NCBI RefSeq assembly: GCF_042453785.1
Contig: NC_091664.1
Coordinates: 3,274,501 to 3,338,500, forward strand
DNA length: 64,000 bases
Reading direction: 5' to 3'
Origin: Malus domestica
Lineage: Eukaryota; Streptophyta; Magnoliopsida; Rosales; Rosaceae
Positions 20,001-33,321 of the stretch are shown here, piece by piece (the stretch's first letter is position 1; each line of letters opens with the position of its first letter). The notes beneath the pieces are model-generated. The model made no database searches and was not told the origin of the DNA. It was given only the letters and a program-made list of their open reading frames with translations. Position numbers and translations under genes: made by a program.

Positions 20001-23000
20001 AACCTCTCAATGAACAATCCAGAAATGAAATAAAACACGCAATCAAAAGAGATGAAAAAGGAATACCCATCTTCGATGAACAAATAGGACAAGGCGTCCC
20101 TGACGCAGTCAACACATTACTCTTCACAATCATAGAACATTTTATAGGAACATCTAGTAATGTCACATCCAGGATCCATGATCAACTTGGTAATTTAAGA
20201 TGTCCTACATTAAGCGACTTTAGATGGTACAAAGATGTATTCATGTCTAGAGTTATGCTTAGAGAAGATAGTAATCAACCATTTTGGAAAGAAAAATTTA
20301 TTAATGGATTACCAAACCTCTTTGCTCATAAAATTAGAAATGTCTTAAACAACGAAGAAGGAGTCATATCATACCATACCCTTACTTATGGTAATATAAT
20401 TAATATTATCCAGAAGGAAGGCTTGAAAATGTGTATAGATATGAAAATCTTAAAACAAGTTAACAAAGATAATTCCATCACTAAGTATGAATTAGGAACG
20501 TTCTGTGAATAATATGGACTACCTCCTATTGCTCCATCAAATAAAAAGAGAAAATCACAAGTCTATAACAAGTATTCCAATAGATACTAAAGTAGAAAAT
20601 ACCCCAGATACAACAAATACAAATCTAAAAATAAAACTTTTGAAACCAACAAGTTTTACGAAAAATCCAAGACTGATAAGTCAAAAAGGAAACTCTCAGG
20701 GAAATTTCCCTCCAATGACCAAAAAGGAAAATGCTACAAGTGTGGCAAATTTGACCATTATCATTTAAAGAAAACGATTAGTCAGTTAAAAATCTCTGAT
20801 GAAGAGAAACTTCAATAAGTCCAAGTTTTAGAAGTTAGAGACACAGATTATAGGCAGTCAGAGGATGATGTACAGTCGTCTTCTTTAGAAAGCAACTCAT
20901 CTAGTAGTTTTTCATCACCCGATATTAAATTAGGTTGTACTGATACCTGTTGCAATAACAAGATTTCAGTACTCAACAAACAAGAAGAACTAGAGAATCT
21001 TCTTATTGAATTAATTAGCAAGGTCGATGACTCAGAATTAAAATCATTTTACCTCCAGAAACTAAAGAAATTAGTTTCTCCAGAAGAACCTAGCACTAGC
21101 CAATCCCAACAAATTCCAAAAATATCTCTTAGCACAACCTTGGAAATGTTCAATAAGTCTAAGAAAGAAATCACAGTTAAAGATCTCCAAACAAAAATTA
21201 ATAAAATCAAAGATGAAATTAGATTTTTAAAATCTGAAAAATTTAGAAGTTTGTACTCACCTTAGTAAAATTCGGACACAAGCACTCATCAAAGAAGAAG
21301 AATGCAGTAGTTCCTCTTCAGATCACAATTCAGATGCTCAGTCGAGCAAACATTCCACACAAGACTTAGTCTTAGGTCTCTTAGACAAGATAAGAATCTA
21401 GAAATGGTATTCTAAAATTAAAATAATAATTGAAGACTTTCATTTAGAAACAATTGCTTTGATTGATTCCGGTGCAGACTTGAATTGTATTCAAGAATGA
21501 TTAATTCCTACTAAGTATTTTCATAAGTCAACAGAGATACTTAGTGCTGCTAAACAGTCACCAATGCAATTAAAATATGAAATACCTAAAGCACATGTTT
21601 GTCAAAACAATATTTGTTTTAAAACCCCATTTGTTTTAATAAAAAAACATTTCAAATCCAGTCATATTAGGTCTCCCTTTTATAGCAGTTATATATCCTT
21701 TTAAGGTTCATCACAATCGGATTACCACCAAAGTTTTAGGACAGAAAATCACATTTGAGTTCTGCTTGGAAACAGACCTCAAAAAATTAAGACACTTACA
21801 AAAGAATAATATTTCAAAAACCATTAGTATAATCACTAATAAATCACAACACATTAATTCTTAAAAGAAGAAATTAATCACAAAAGAATTGAAGAATAGC
21901 TAACAAGTAAATCTTTGTTAGAAACTATTGATAATTTTCAAAAGAAACTTATTAATGACATCTGTTCTGATATTCCCAATGCCTTTTAGCACCGCAAACA
22001 ACACATTGTTAAACTTCATTACATAAAGGAGTTTAATGAATCAAAAATCCCAACTAAAGTCAAACCTATTCAAATGAGCCAAGAAGTCATGGAATTCTGC
22101 AAAACAGAGATCCAAGAACTTCTTAATAAATGAATCAATAGAAAAAATAAATCATCATGGTCATGCCCTGCATTTTATGTTCAGAAAAACACAGAATTAG
22201 AAAGAAGGACTCACAGATTAGTTATTAACTATAAACCTTTGAATGAGGTTTTGGAATGGATTTAGTATCCAATTCCCAACAAAAGAGATTTGATAAAAAG
22301 GTTTTCTCAAGCAATTATTTTTTCAAAATTTGACATGAAATCAGGTTTTTGGCAAATTCAAATTCATGAAAATGATAAATACAAAACAGCTTTTGTAACT
22401 CCTTTCGGTCACTATGAATGGAATGTAATGTCTTTCGGCCTCAAGAATGCACCTAGTGAATTCCAAAATATTATAAATAATATTTTTAATCAATACAGCT
22501 ATTTTTCAATTGTTTACATTGATGATGTCCTAATTTATTCAAAATCAATAGATGAACATTGGAAACACTTGCATATGTTTGCTAGAATAATCAAGTCCAA
22601 TGGATTAGTTGTTTCTGCATAAAAAATTAAGTTGTTTCAGACTAAGATTAGGTTCTTAGGATACAATATTTATCTGTCTACCATTCAACCCATTGATAGA
22701 GTTATTCAATTTGCCGATAAATTCCCAGATCAGATTACTGACAAAACCCAATTACAAATATTCATTGGATCATTAAATTATGTTTCAGAATTATATCCTC
22801 ACCTCAGACAACAATGTAAACCTTTATTTGATCGTCTCAAAGATAATCCTCCATCATGGTCTCCTGTTCATACTTTCATTGTTAAATAGATCAAATCACA
22901 TGTTAAAACATGACCCTGTCTTGGCATTCCAACTCCCAACTCATTTAAAATAGTTGAAACTGATGCATCTGACATTGGTTATGAAGGTATCCTCAAGCAG

Positions 23001-25432
23001 TCTATTTCTTCCGGATCTCCTGAATAAATTGTTCGTTTCCATTCAGGAGTATGGAATCTAGCACAACATAACTATAGTACTATTAAGAAAGAAATATTAT
23101 CTATTGTATTATGCATTATCAAATTTCAAGATGATTTATTGAATCAAAAATTTTTAGTCCGAGTCGATTGCAAATCTGCAAAACATGTTTTACGAAAAGA
23201 TGTTCAAAACATTGCATCAAAACTGATTTTTGCACGGTGGCAAGCCATATTAAGCATTTTTTATTTTGATATTGAATACATTAAATGCAGCCGCAATAGC
23301 ATCCCCAATTTCCTAACAAGAGAATTTTTGCAGGGGAAGAATGTCAAGACAAAAGCCTAATCAAAGAAGGCTTCCAGCCACTTTACCACCACCAGTAAAA
23401 CAAGAATCTATTCTCGATTCCTCATCAGCCTTAGCCATAACCAACCGATTCACTCATTTAGGATCCACAGTGGCAAATTTCCAACCAAACTACCAAACAC
23501 CAAGACCAAACTACCAAATGGCATTAGTCAGTCAGTATGATCTTTATTCATCCTACTACCCATCTTTATCAAACCCAGCAATTAGTTATACTAAAACATC
23601 TTCATACGTCAATAAATCACCCAAGGAATGCCTTTTTAGCATATCCCCCAATATTTTCCAGGAACAAACACCAGCCAAAATAGCCAAAATGGTATTCCCG
23701 GCCAATTTCCATTATCTACCAAATGCACCACATAAAACCCTCAAATATTATCATGTCATTCTCAGTGAGACTAAATCCATTGCTATTAAGCCAATTTTTA
23801 GTACAACCCATGCCAACAAAATTCTGTACCATTCCCTTCACATTGGAAAAATCCTAACAGAAACAGAATGAGGATTCCCCCTTTACCAATCCAACCCTCT
23901 TAATTCTCAGCATGTTCTTATTCCCATAACAAATACAATTATTTTGATTATATCGACGCTTGGTCTAACATTTTCCTTCATCAAACAAAAGACTTTAGTC
24001 ATTCATGGTTTGTTACTTTTGATAAAAGTCAGATTAAATTTCCCAGCATGGTTTCCCAGATGGTGGTCATTTCATGCCCCAATAGCCAGCCTCCTTCTCG
24101 AGGACCTCATGCACGTTTTATCAAAAAATTTCCGAAAGAAATTTGACAGAAGCAAATTCAACCACTATATCACCTTTCTCCCATTGTTCATGGCCAATTA
24201 CAAAATCCCATGGATAATGAAGTTGAAATTGGCGAAGTCTATCGACAAAGAGCAGTCAAATGGTGGGACAAGTTAAATCACCAGAAAATCATCAACTTGG
24301 TCCTCTCTGAATTTCCCGTCATTCAAGCTTAAGTTCAAGCCATTCTGGCACAACCAGTCCAGCAGAAAATGGCATTGCCAACAGTTCCAGAACAATCCCT
24401 ATCAGACATTAGTCCCTCTTCATCTCTCAAAGGCACTTCTAAGTCATCCAAGTCGAGTTCGAAAAAGAAAGAAAAATCGTCTCAGCTCAAGGACCTTGCC
24501 CAACAATTACTTGCAGAAGCAGCCATATTCCATACTGAAGACTCAGACTCCGAATCCTTAGACTCATCCTCTCAACAACCGGCCAGCACGCAAAAAGCCA
24601 AATGGGTATATTATCAGGATTCCCAAGACCCGTTTGAATGGTAGAATTCAAAATTTGTAATAATTTGTAATCATTCCAAAGTATTTTACCCAAGTAAATT
24701 TTATAGTATCAGCCATGTGATCCTTTCACAAGAAGACAGAATCTGCAGTAGCAGCAATCATTCAGACAAATCACTATTCATGAATAGTAAAACCACTTTT
24801 ACTATTCATCCATCATTTCAGAAGCAGTCGCATGATTCCACAGTAAAAGGAAAATCATTCCTCCAACTTTTACAGTTCTCTTCACATGGGCAACCGGGAT
24901 TCCCGCTTCAATTTCAATCATTCATCCAACCATCTCTAGCCTATATCATCACAATCCAGAACCCATTCCTAGGAGGCTGAAAACTCTGCGTATTCTTAAG
25001 AACAAGAACAGAGTCCAATATTCAGCTACATATTGTATCCAGTCAAAACTATAAACACTTTTAATTATCATGCCAAGGATGCCTGCGAGCTCCATCTTCA
25101 TTTTCATCAATTGTAATTGCCAGTAGGCAAATTGTAAGTCTTCATTTCAAAGTTTAATAAACTTATTTTCAAAATATATCTGCATCATTAATTTTAATTC
25201 ATTATTTTCATTATGAAGAATATTTTCATAACCATTGATTTTGAATGGCATAAAATTCTTAATCACAATCAATTCATTGAGTATTTCAAATTCAAGGTAA
25301 ATACCGATCAATCTTTCCTAACATTTGGTATGATATTTGCACTCCCAATAATCATAATGACTGTAGTTTTGACTGTTGTCCTTATAATTTCTACCATCAT
25401 CAGTAGATAGTCGCTCATCTCCCCATTTGGTA
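17100..25432 (+). mobile_element. Endogenous pararetrovirus (Caulimoviridae, florendovirus-like), decayed fossil
   Basis: About 8.3 kb, close to a full caulimovirid genome. Parts in order: a primer-binding site for initiator tRNA-Met (TGGTATCAGAG, 17515-17525); a 30K-type movement-protein region (about 17.75-18.75 kb); a capsid region (about 19.0-20.75 kb) ending in a CCHC-like knuckle; an aspartic-protease region near 21.45 kb; reverse transcriptase (about 22.1-22.9 kb, YIDD box); RNase H (to about 23.35 kb); and a downstream region of unknown function (to about 24.65 kb). It is broken in many places, on the order of ten to twenty. There are no LTRs. About 90 bases before the primer site are repeated at the right end, and about 180 bases of the same region occur inverted at the left end; copies differ by a few percent, implying an old insertion. 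Genus assignment is tentative. Confidence 0.85.
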
Positions 25433-26044
25433 ATGTGTGTGTGTGTGTGTGTGGGAGCAAAGTTGTATTTGATCAGAACATCCTCACAAAAAACACAAAA
25501 GTTGGGTTATGACAGTCTGAGAGGCTAATCCTAAAATAATTAGGGAGAAATTAATTAAAACTGAAGACCATTTAGTCAATCAACATAAGCAAATAGATAA
25601 ACAGCCTACCAACTCCAACCATCTATTCCAACCTCAAATTTTATAGTTCATTGCAAAATTGATTTTTGTATAGTGAATTATAATATGAATAGTTCCAATA
25701 ACTGAACAACACTTTGGTTCCGCATTAATTTGTAAGGAAATTCCTTCACAATTTTGTGAAGCCAAAAAAATTGCTCTTAAAATGATTCGTCGTCCAAATG
25801 TGCTGATGCATCAACACAATTTAAGAAATTAATTGGCAATTTTTAAGTCCCACGTTAAATATCCAAAGGTTAAAATATATTTTTGAGTTTTACTATGAAC
25901 TCTTGGATAATGTAATATATACATGAATGCATTTTGAGTTGAGCATAATTCTTGTACAAAATAAACAAATGAACTTCTTATACCAGAAGCTTTTATGGAG
26001 AAGACGAGCATCATCTCCAACAATGTACATACAAACGGGGGCCG
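25433..26044. other. Downstream flank of SPPL, shared with units 1 and 2
   Basis: It starts with a short (GT)n run at the virus junction, then the unit sequence beginning GGGAGCAAAGTTG. This is the SPPL 3' flank on the minus strand and the template of the flanks at 9950-10295 and 13725-14490. The MITE present in unit 2 is absent here. Confidence 0.7.
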
Positions 26045-29000
26045 TCAGACCGATCTACTGGCGTCTACGGACGGTTCAACGCTCGATGGAGATACCTCTG
26101 CGCCGTAATCCCAGAGTTGTTTCAGCTCGCGCCTTATCAGTCCCAAAATCACTGTAACACCTGGTGACCAGAGAAGGAATAAGAAGGCAAAGTAAAACAC
26201 CTGCAAATTTTATCGGCCTAAAATTGGAAAAACGCGTCTAGAAAACCAAACAGAAGATGTAAGATCAATGCGCTGGAGATTACCTAGTGTACATGGAACG
26301 AGATAGAGGAGTGCAGGCTGGCCGTTGCCGTTCATGAGATACAAACCCAGGTAAGTAAGACCGAGTCCTGGAAAAGGAATAACGTTCCATTAGTACCACA
26401 TGAAGACAATATGAACATGTTTAGTTCGATCATGCTGCAGTCTGCTATTAAAAGGAAATGAAATAAATACACTTGATATTATGAGCAAGAACTTACAATC
26501 ATAAACAAAGGCGAAATGGATGTTACCGTAACAGAGCAGAAAATGAAAATATATAACACAATGCTTTTCCCGAGCAAGGTAGGCATTTTTTTTGTAATTC
26601 ATGTATATTGTAGGAGGGGAAAGAATTTTTTTATTTTTTACTTTTTTTTTAAATAAAAACAAATTAGATGTTGCAAGAGCACTCACCAATTCCATAGCCA
26701 ATTAATAACCAGGGAAAATATCCGTTAAACGCACTCTTCTTATTTTCTTTGTCAAACCTGAGACAGCCAAACCAGGAAAAGATCAAAAACGGGGGAAAGA
26801 TATACAGAAAATCAAATGTAAAACAAAATACTCAGAAATAGAAAATCAATAACAATTTAACACTCAAGTTCAATATTTGTATGGCATTCATTATCAATAT
26901 ATCACCCAATTGACTTTAATTATTTTGGCCATCCAGCAACAATTTTTATATGGACTTCTTGGGTTCATCAGCAGAAACTGAGCAAAGCATGATTCCAGCA
27001 TGCAAATAACAGAGAAAGGAATCGCGTTATCTTTAATCTCTCACCCCAACCCTCTATTGCCCGGAACCAAAATCAGCCAAAGTGTTCCATATAATGTCTC
27101 GTCTGGACTTCATTACATAGACGACTAAGGAAAAATTATAGGACTTGATAACAAGAAATATATATGTGAAAGGAGTTAAGTTTCCTCTTTCATTGACGAG
27201 GGAGCGAGAAAGTTCTGATACAGATATAAAAATCAATGTTGGAGCTGATTTCGAATTCATAATCCAATTGTTCACCATCATGATAATGTATCTATCCCAA
27301 AGACAGGTGCATTACCATGATGCAACATAATTGAAATTTTCACATAATACATCCCTCACTTTAGTTCGTACATGATTTTCGAATGCTTTCTAAATATGCA
27401 AATGTATGAAAATTGATAGGTTAGGTGCACTTCTGAGTGTAATAACTGTTAATTGTGGTATGGGGATCTGGGAATGTATGTTATATACTAAATAAAACCT
27501 CATTTAATCCGGAGAGAATCACATTTAACTAAGGACATCTGTTCAATTAATCAACTAGCTCAAGAACTTAATCCAAAAAGGAAATGTTGTACTATCTCTT
27601 TAAAAAATAGAGACATTAACTGAAAGAAATCAGTACCTGTAAGTAAATACAATAAGCAAACCAGGAAACAGAACGTCCCCGAAGCCAATCATATTCACAC
27701 CACCCCAGGGGTCAAAAAAGCGAGGGATTCTCAAAAGCATTGGTAGGGCTTCACCACTGCCGTCACCTTTAGCAACCTATAAGCAAAAGCAAATTGTAAC
27801 ATTTTAGTTTCTCTAATAGAATTTTAAATGAGGATTTCCAAACAAAAAAAAAGGGCTATAGTGTAAAAGCTAATACTATAGTAAAGCACATCTCACATCC
27901 ATGAATCAATTTCCCAACGATGTACATGATATCAATACACAAGCATCATACATGCACACAAAAGATTTACTCAAACGGGGATCATGGGACATAAGCCAAA
28001 GATGTCAGGCACATTTATGCTTGCATACTTTTGTTGGTGAATTCATTGACCTTAACACATTACTAAAACTGAGCCCAGAAAATAAAAGGACTAATTATTT
28101 CTGACGAAACATGGATGTGAACCAGAACAAGTATTTTCCTGAGGTTGGGGAAAATTGCCATGATATAAGCAATGCTTTTATTACCTACAGAAATACATGT
28201 CAAAGTACATATGCCCTCTACGTATGTAAAGACACACAAAGACTCTATGCGTCTTAAGATTCAAACAAGCCAACGAGTCAAACCTTTTGAAAGGATCTAC
28301 TCTCCCAGTTTGGCAAATGACCAGGCTATTTACCAGGTGGACAGCTGGGCAGTCAAGCTGAACTCAGACAACTAATAATTTTTACACCTTAACACTGGAC
28401 CACCGCCTAGACTGCTGCTAACATTTTAAAATTACTACTTTTATGCATTATAACATTAGTATGCTAACTGCTGTAATTTTATAATTATACATTTATGAAA
28501 AAAATATAATATGGATGTCAAAACTCCACATGTAGGTACATTTATTTGTTTCTATTACCATTTCATCCACAAATTACACATCATATTTTTGACAGATCGT
28601 GAAGTCAAGGTGGGTTGCAAAAATCTAAAAGTATGACTAATGGCTTGAAACCCTGTCTTTATATTTTAGCTATCAATGTTCCAGCCCAGGTTTTATTAGT
28701 ATAGTCTATGTAGGTTTCATGTGTAACGAAAAGAAGTAAATGAACACAAATTAGGGATATATGTATTTGCATATGATTGGACAATGGACAACTAAAAATC
28801 AACATAAAGGAGTATACATGTATAAGCATACTTGTTCAAACACTCAACACTCTTTCAGTAAAGACTTTCTGAGATGAAAACATCAAAATTGTATTATTTC
28901 TTAATTCTTCTTAAAATATCAGAAAATATTGAATAAGAAAAAAAAAATGAGTTACAAATAAAATGGACAAGGTGTCCATCAATAATTTATGTCATCAATA

Positions 29001-32000
29001 ATTTATGTAGAATCATTTTGAACAACAGTGAGCCTTCATCAAATAAACACATGCAATACACCTCAATACTCCAATCAATGCATTTCAGACGAAAACCTAT
29101 GCACTTTTTGATACAAGGTATCTAATAAAAGGAGAAAAAGAAGAAAAAGAAGCTGAGATCAGAACGTACCGTAACCATGACGCTATCTTTGAATATTAAG
29201 GGTGACAGGAATACCCAAAAGATGTCATAGACAAATGCACAACAAAGTAGTACGGTAGCAACCTGAGACATGTCAGAATTATGAGACAAAAACACATGTT
29301 AGAATTATGAGACAAAAACTTGATACATTAATTAAATGAAAGAAAGAACTGGTACCTTTATGTTAGGCAATCGAGCAATTTGCAAGACCGTTATCATCAA
29401 GCAGATACCCTGTCAAAAAATTATAATTTTAACTAGCTGATATGAACAAAATGATAGACGGATGTAGAAAATCATGTAGAGAAAAACCCAAGGATTAAAA
29501 ATGGTAGAATAATGATAACGATATGGCATAAACGTCATAAATTTTTAGGTTTCTTTGCAATATTATATCAGCAGTCCATAGGGAACCCTCAAACCGCTCA
29601 ACTTAGGTTGATAGAAGATCTTTGGGTGACTAGCTTACAACAACAACAACAACAAAGCCTTATCCCACTATGTGGGGTTGGCTATTTGGGTGACTAGCTT
29701 AACAAAAAATATAAGCAAGAAATAGATTTTTTCCAATTTGCTATACTGTAGCATGCATGACCCCCAGTAATACAATTTTGAAGGTAAGCAAGAGCTTTCT
29801 TTCAGGTATGACCATTAGAAATGTTCTAAGATATTACAATAGAACATCTCCAATTACTCTGTTACCAAGTATTCAGAATTTGAAAAAATAAAAAAAAATT
29901 CAAATTTCTGAAACTGCATAAATTTGCTGAATTGCATAGTACACTCAGCCTAGCACACATATCAAAACATGAAACTTACAAGAACATCTTGGCCAATCCA
30001 TGAATATGACGCCCGCCGGGTAACAACCCAGAAAACTGCAAATGCCGCACAGAAAGCCAATACAACAAGCGAGAGAATAGAAACCTCATCCAGAAGAGGC
30101 AAAGTTATCGTCTTCTGCCCACCACTTCTCCATTTTCTATTCAACAAGTAAATAAAGACATTAAGGAACATGGGTAATAGGTTCAGTAGAAACAGGAAAA
30201 ATAATGTCAAATGTACCTCAAAATCAGGCTCAGAACACAATTATGCATTCCCTGAAAACAAAAGATACATCAGCTAGTATGACACACAAGTCAACTGACA
30301 GAAGATTCAAGAGTAGCAGATCAAACACATTTGAGAGAACAGTTCAAAAGGATGTCCTCATTTAAGAAAGTTATGGACATCCTATTTCCAGGGTGTGATT
30401 CAATGATGGAAACCATTCAGTTTTTAGATTCTCATTCAAGGATTATCCAAGCCAAAAATCGGCTATATCAGAAAATGTTTAGCTGTTTGATTATCCACAA
30501 TTTCATCTCAGCTTTATGTAGCGAGCCATGTTGCTTTGCACATTTTAGATGACCAAACACTTTAGGATTTGGATATTTTTTACAGTGATGACCCTTGAAA
30601 TGATGATCTAAGATATAGATGGTTCCAATAGTTGAAAAACATTATGGGTAGACCTGGGAAGGATGTCCATAACTTTCTTAATATTACTGGTATGCTTCTA
30701 GTTTCCTATTTAATGTTGTTAGTAGGATTTTAGGTTAGTTGACATCTTGTCCTTAATTTGTACGGATTAGTTTTTATTAAGAAAAGCTGTTTCTTATTAA
30801 AAAAAATGCATTCTTTAGCATTCTTTAGATTGTAATGCACAGTTGTATTCAGTTTAATTCCCATATAGGTACAAAAATGCCATGAACTCTGTTTATAGTC
30901 AATTTTGTTTACTTTGCAAGCAAATTAATAAATAAAATAATAAATAGTAGAATTAATCACTGTACCTCAATACCACCAATGCAGAAAAGTACAATCAGCA
31001 CCCAGATAAACCAAGTAGACATAAAGAAATATAGTAGCAACAGAAAAGTGGATGCTGTTATGACGAAACACACAGCGCCTGCCACACTAAGATTCATGAC
31101 TTCGTCCTCAGAATCATCTTTGGCTGTTCCAGTATTAGATTCCTATCCAATCAAAGATGATATAAATACTATTTCCCATAACTACAACACATTATACAGT
31201 AACAGGAGGGCCGAGAAGAAAATATCAGCCGTGATGGAAATATCTCTACTCAAATTATGGAGGATGTTTCGGTTTCTATATCAATATCAGTGACTGTCAA
31301 CAGGTTGATGTATATTTTCTTTGAAAGATGAAAGTTTTGAATGAAACTTCAGTGAAAGTTAAATCAATCATTATCCGTTGTGTTGACAGTGACCAATATC
31401 AAAACATCCACCAATATTTCCGTTCATAATGAAATATGCAGCCCTGATAACCACACAATATTTCATGTAAAAAAAAAACGTTCAAGTGAATTAAAATTAA
31501 GACATATATACAAGAAAAGCATTTAGAGAACAAACAAGTAGTGTGAAGACAGTGAATTGAGGCTTGCATGTACAAACCTTTTCTGCTAGTTCATTATAAT
31601 TCTCATCAGACTTATCAGGAGCAGTAATCTTTGACCAAAATGAGGCAACTATTATTGTTCCAACAGCCATCAGCCACAGGAACACAACTGAGTAGTCCAC
31701 CACTGGACGCTTGGGAGAATATAATAGAAGCTCCACTGCAATAAGTTAATAGAATTATCCATATATTATCACATCAAACAAACTTTAGAATTGAAAAATG
31801 CAAGCACATTAGCTAACATATGGATGTAAACAAAGATGGAAAGCAAACTCTTAATCTATATATATCATGGAAACCTATATGTCCAACCTTGAAAACCCTA
31901 ATTCAACTGACGCCTGAAAAAGCTATCTATCATCTGTTCTGCCTCTGAAACTTCAATTAATTCAAGCCCTTTATAAAAGCCCTAAATCAGACCTCCCAAA

Positions 32001-33321
32001 CTGTCCCACATCAGCATGCTATCTTCCTATTACGTTATATTATTACTATTAATCACATTCAAGGAAGTAAAGAATTTGACGAAACAGTAAACATCAGAAG
32101 TTGACCTTTCTTTCCATCTTCAATAGATTTCTTGAGTGCTTCTCCATCTGACTTTGGAACCATTACGACAAAAATTGAAATATTCAAAGAAGTACTATTA
32201 TCAGGACAAGCCATCTTGGCAAGCTCTGAAACAAGAGGGAGAAAACGTTAGAATTTAGTATTTAAGGGGAAAAAGAGTGTGCTGCAGGTCTTTCCTGTGT
32301 TGCATCAAGTCCCTAAACATGCCTACAGACACAAGTTCACTTGCAAGTCCCAACACATAATAATTTGTCTCACAACAAAACAGGAACCCTAGCAAAGTAA
32401 ACTATAAAATCACAATGGGATGTGCTAAGTGCATTGAGATTCCAACCTTCATCATTATTTATCACCACTAGCGCCTTAGCACCTCCTGACTGTGCAACTT
32501 TTGCCTTTACGGAGAAGTCACAATCACCACGCGTGGACAAGGCAATAGCTCCAGATAACTGCAAAGAGGAAAAAGGGACCGTAAATAATTCAGAAAACCA
32601 AATATGGGTTTATCTTATACAGTGAATTCCAAAGAGACAATGATGCTTGATCATATCCTAGAACCTCAAGGCACACTTTGCTTCTACATTTTAAGTGTCT
32701 AGAGGAGATGATTTCAGTCAACATTTAAAGTGACAACACATTAAGCTTCCATTTAAGAAGGAAAAAAACAAAGTTAAACCTTCGAAGATGACGCTGAACA
32801 ACCATTTAAAGGATTCGAGATAACAACGGGCAATTTGACGGCTTTTTCTTCTTTGGAAGGCAATAAAGCCCCAAACTTTGCACCTGCCCCTTCAATAGTT
32901 TCTCCTTCATGGCCATTAACCCAATTCTTAACCTTTGCCTGAGAGATTAGATAAACCAGTTTAAAAGGGTTTTTAGCAGGAAAACAATGACAGTATCAAA
33001 TTAAATTCCAGAAAAATCCCAACTCAATGTAATTTTTAATTTCTCAGCCCAAAAACCCCCCAAAAAAAAAACATGCATTTTCTCATAAAATTAAATCCCC
33101 ATTTAACAAAATTAAGAACTCGATTTCTTGAAATAAAAAATGCAAAAATGTATGAAAAAAGAAGGGAATTTTACCATTAGGTAAGGGTTGTTGCAGGAAG
33201 GAGTGTCGGGGGTGGAATCCACATCCAAAACCATGTCCTTTTCACCACGGGCCAAAGAAAGAGCAATCAGAGATAACAGAAACACTAGGCGGAGGAGACC
33301 CGACGCCATTGCCATTGCCAT
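26045..33321 (-). CDS. SPPL3: Signal peptide peptidase-like intramembrane aspartic protease with PA domain (SPPL2/3 type)
   Basis: Fourteen exons, complement(26045..26160, 26284..26367, 26687..26757, 27637..27776, 29170..29262, 29356..29409, 29980..30136, 30217..30251, 30966..31142, 31578..31735, 32106..32225, 32447..32558, 32780..32938, 33175..33321). They give 540 residues with every phase closing, matching Arabidopsis SPPL3 length as I recall it. Order: signal peptide (about 1-26), lumenal protease-associated domain (about 50-190), then a multi-pass membrane domain. Catalytic motifs are YD (D386), GFGD (D438) and PAL (P492-L494). Members cleave membrane-anchored peptides in endomembranes; plant substrates are little known. 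The gene is transcribed towards the lipid-transfer array, and its last two exons are duplicated twice in that array. The paralogue number (2-5) is uncertain; synteny favours SPPL3. Confidence 0.93.
29638..29684 (-). mobile_element. 47-base RTE-type LINE tail with 17-base target duplication, in SPPL intron 8
   Basis: The insert is flanked by two perfect copies of TTTGGGTGACTAGCTTA (29621-29637, 29685-29701). On the minus strand it ends in (TTG)n preceded by a few codons matching the extreme C-terminus of plant RTE LINEs (reading ANPT then stop). Extreme 5' truncation with a long duplication is the mark of target-primed reverse transcription. Confidence 0.8.

Larger units (their letters stand above)
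8434..26470. repeat. Tandem triplication of a lipid-transfer gene plus SPPL 3'-end unit
   Basis: Three units in the same order and orientation: 8434-10757, 10758-14919 and 14920-26470. Each begins with the sequence upstream of a lipid-transfer gene (landmark AGCGT(A/G)AAAATCACTA) and ends within SPPL intron 12 (landmark AAGGAAATG(A/G)AATAAATAC). In units 1 and 2 the SPPL part stops there and abuts the next upstream landmark; in unit 3 it continues into the complete SPPL gene. Without later insertions each unit is about 2.3-2.6 kb. Unit lengths now differ because of separate transposon insertions. The nearly identical coding regions point to a recent event. Confidence 0.88.

Noticed and set aside
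32370-32564. 64-codon minus-strand frame as a separate small gene
   Set aside because: It is exon 3 of the SPPL gene with intron read-through at both ends.
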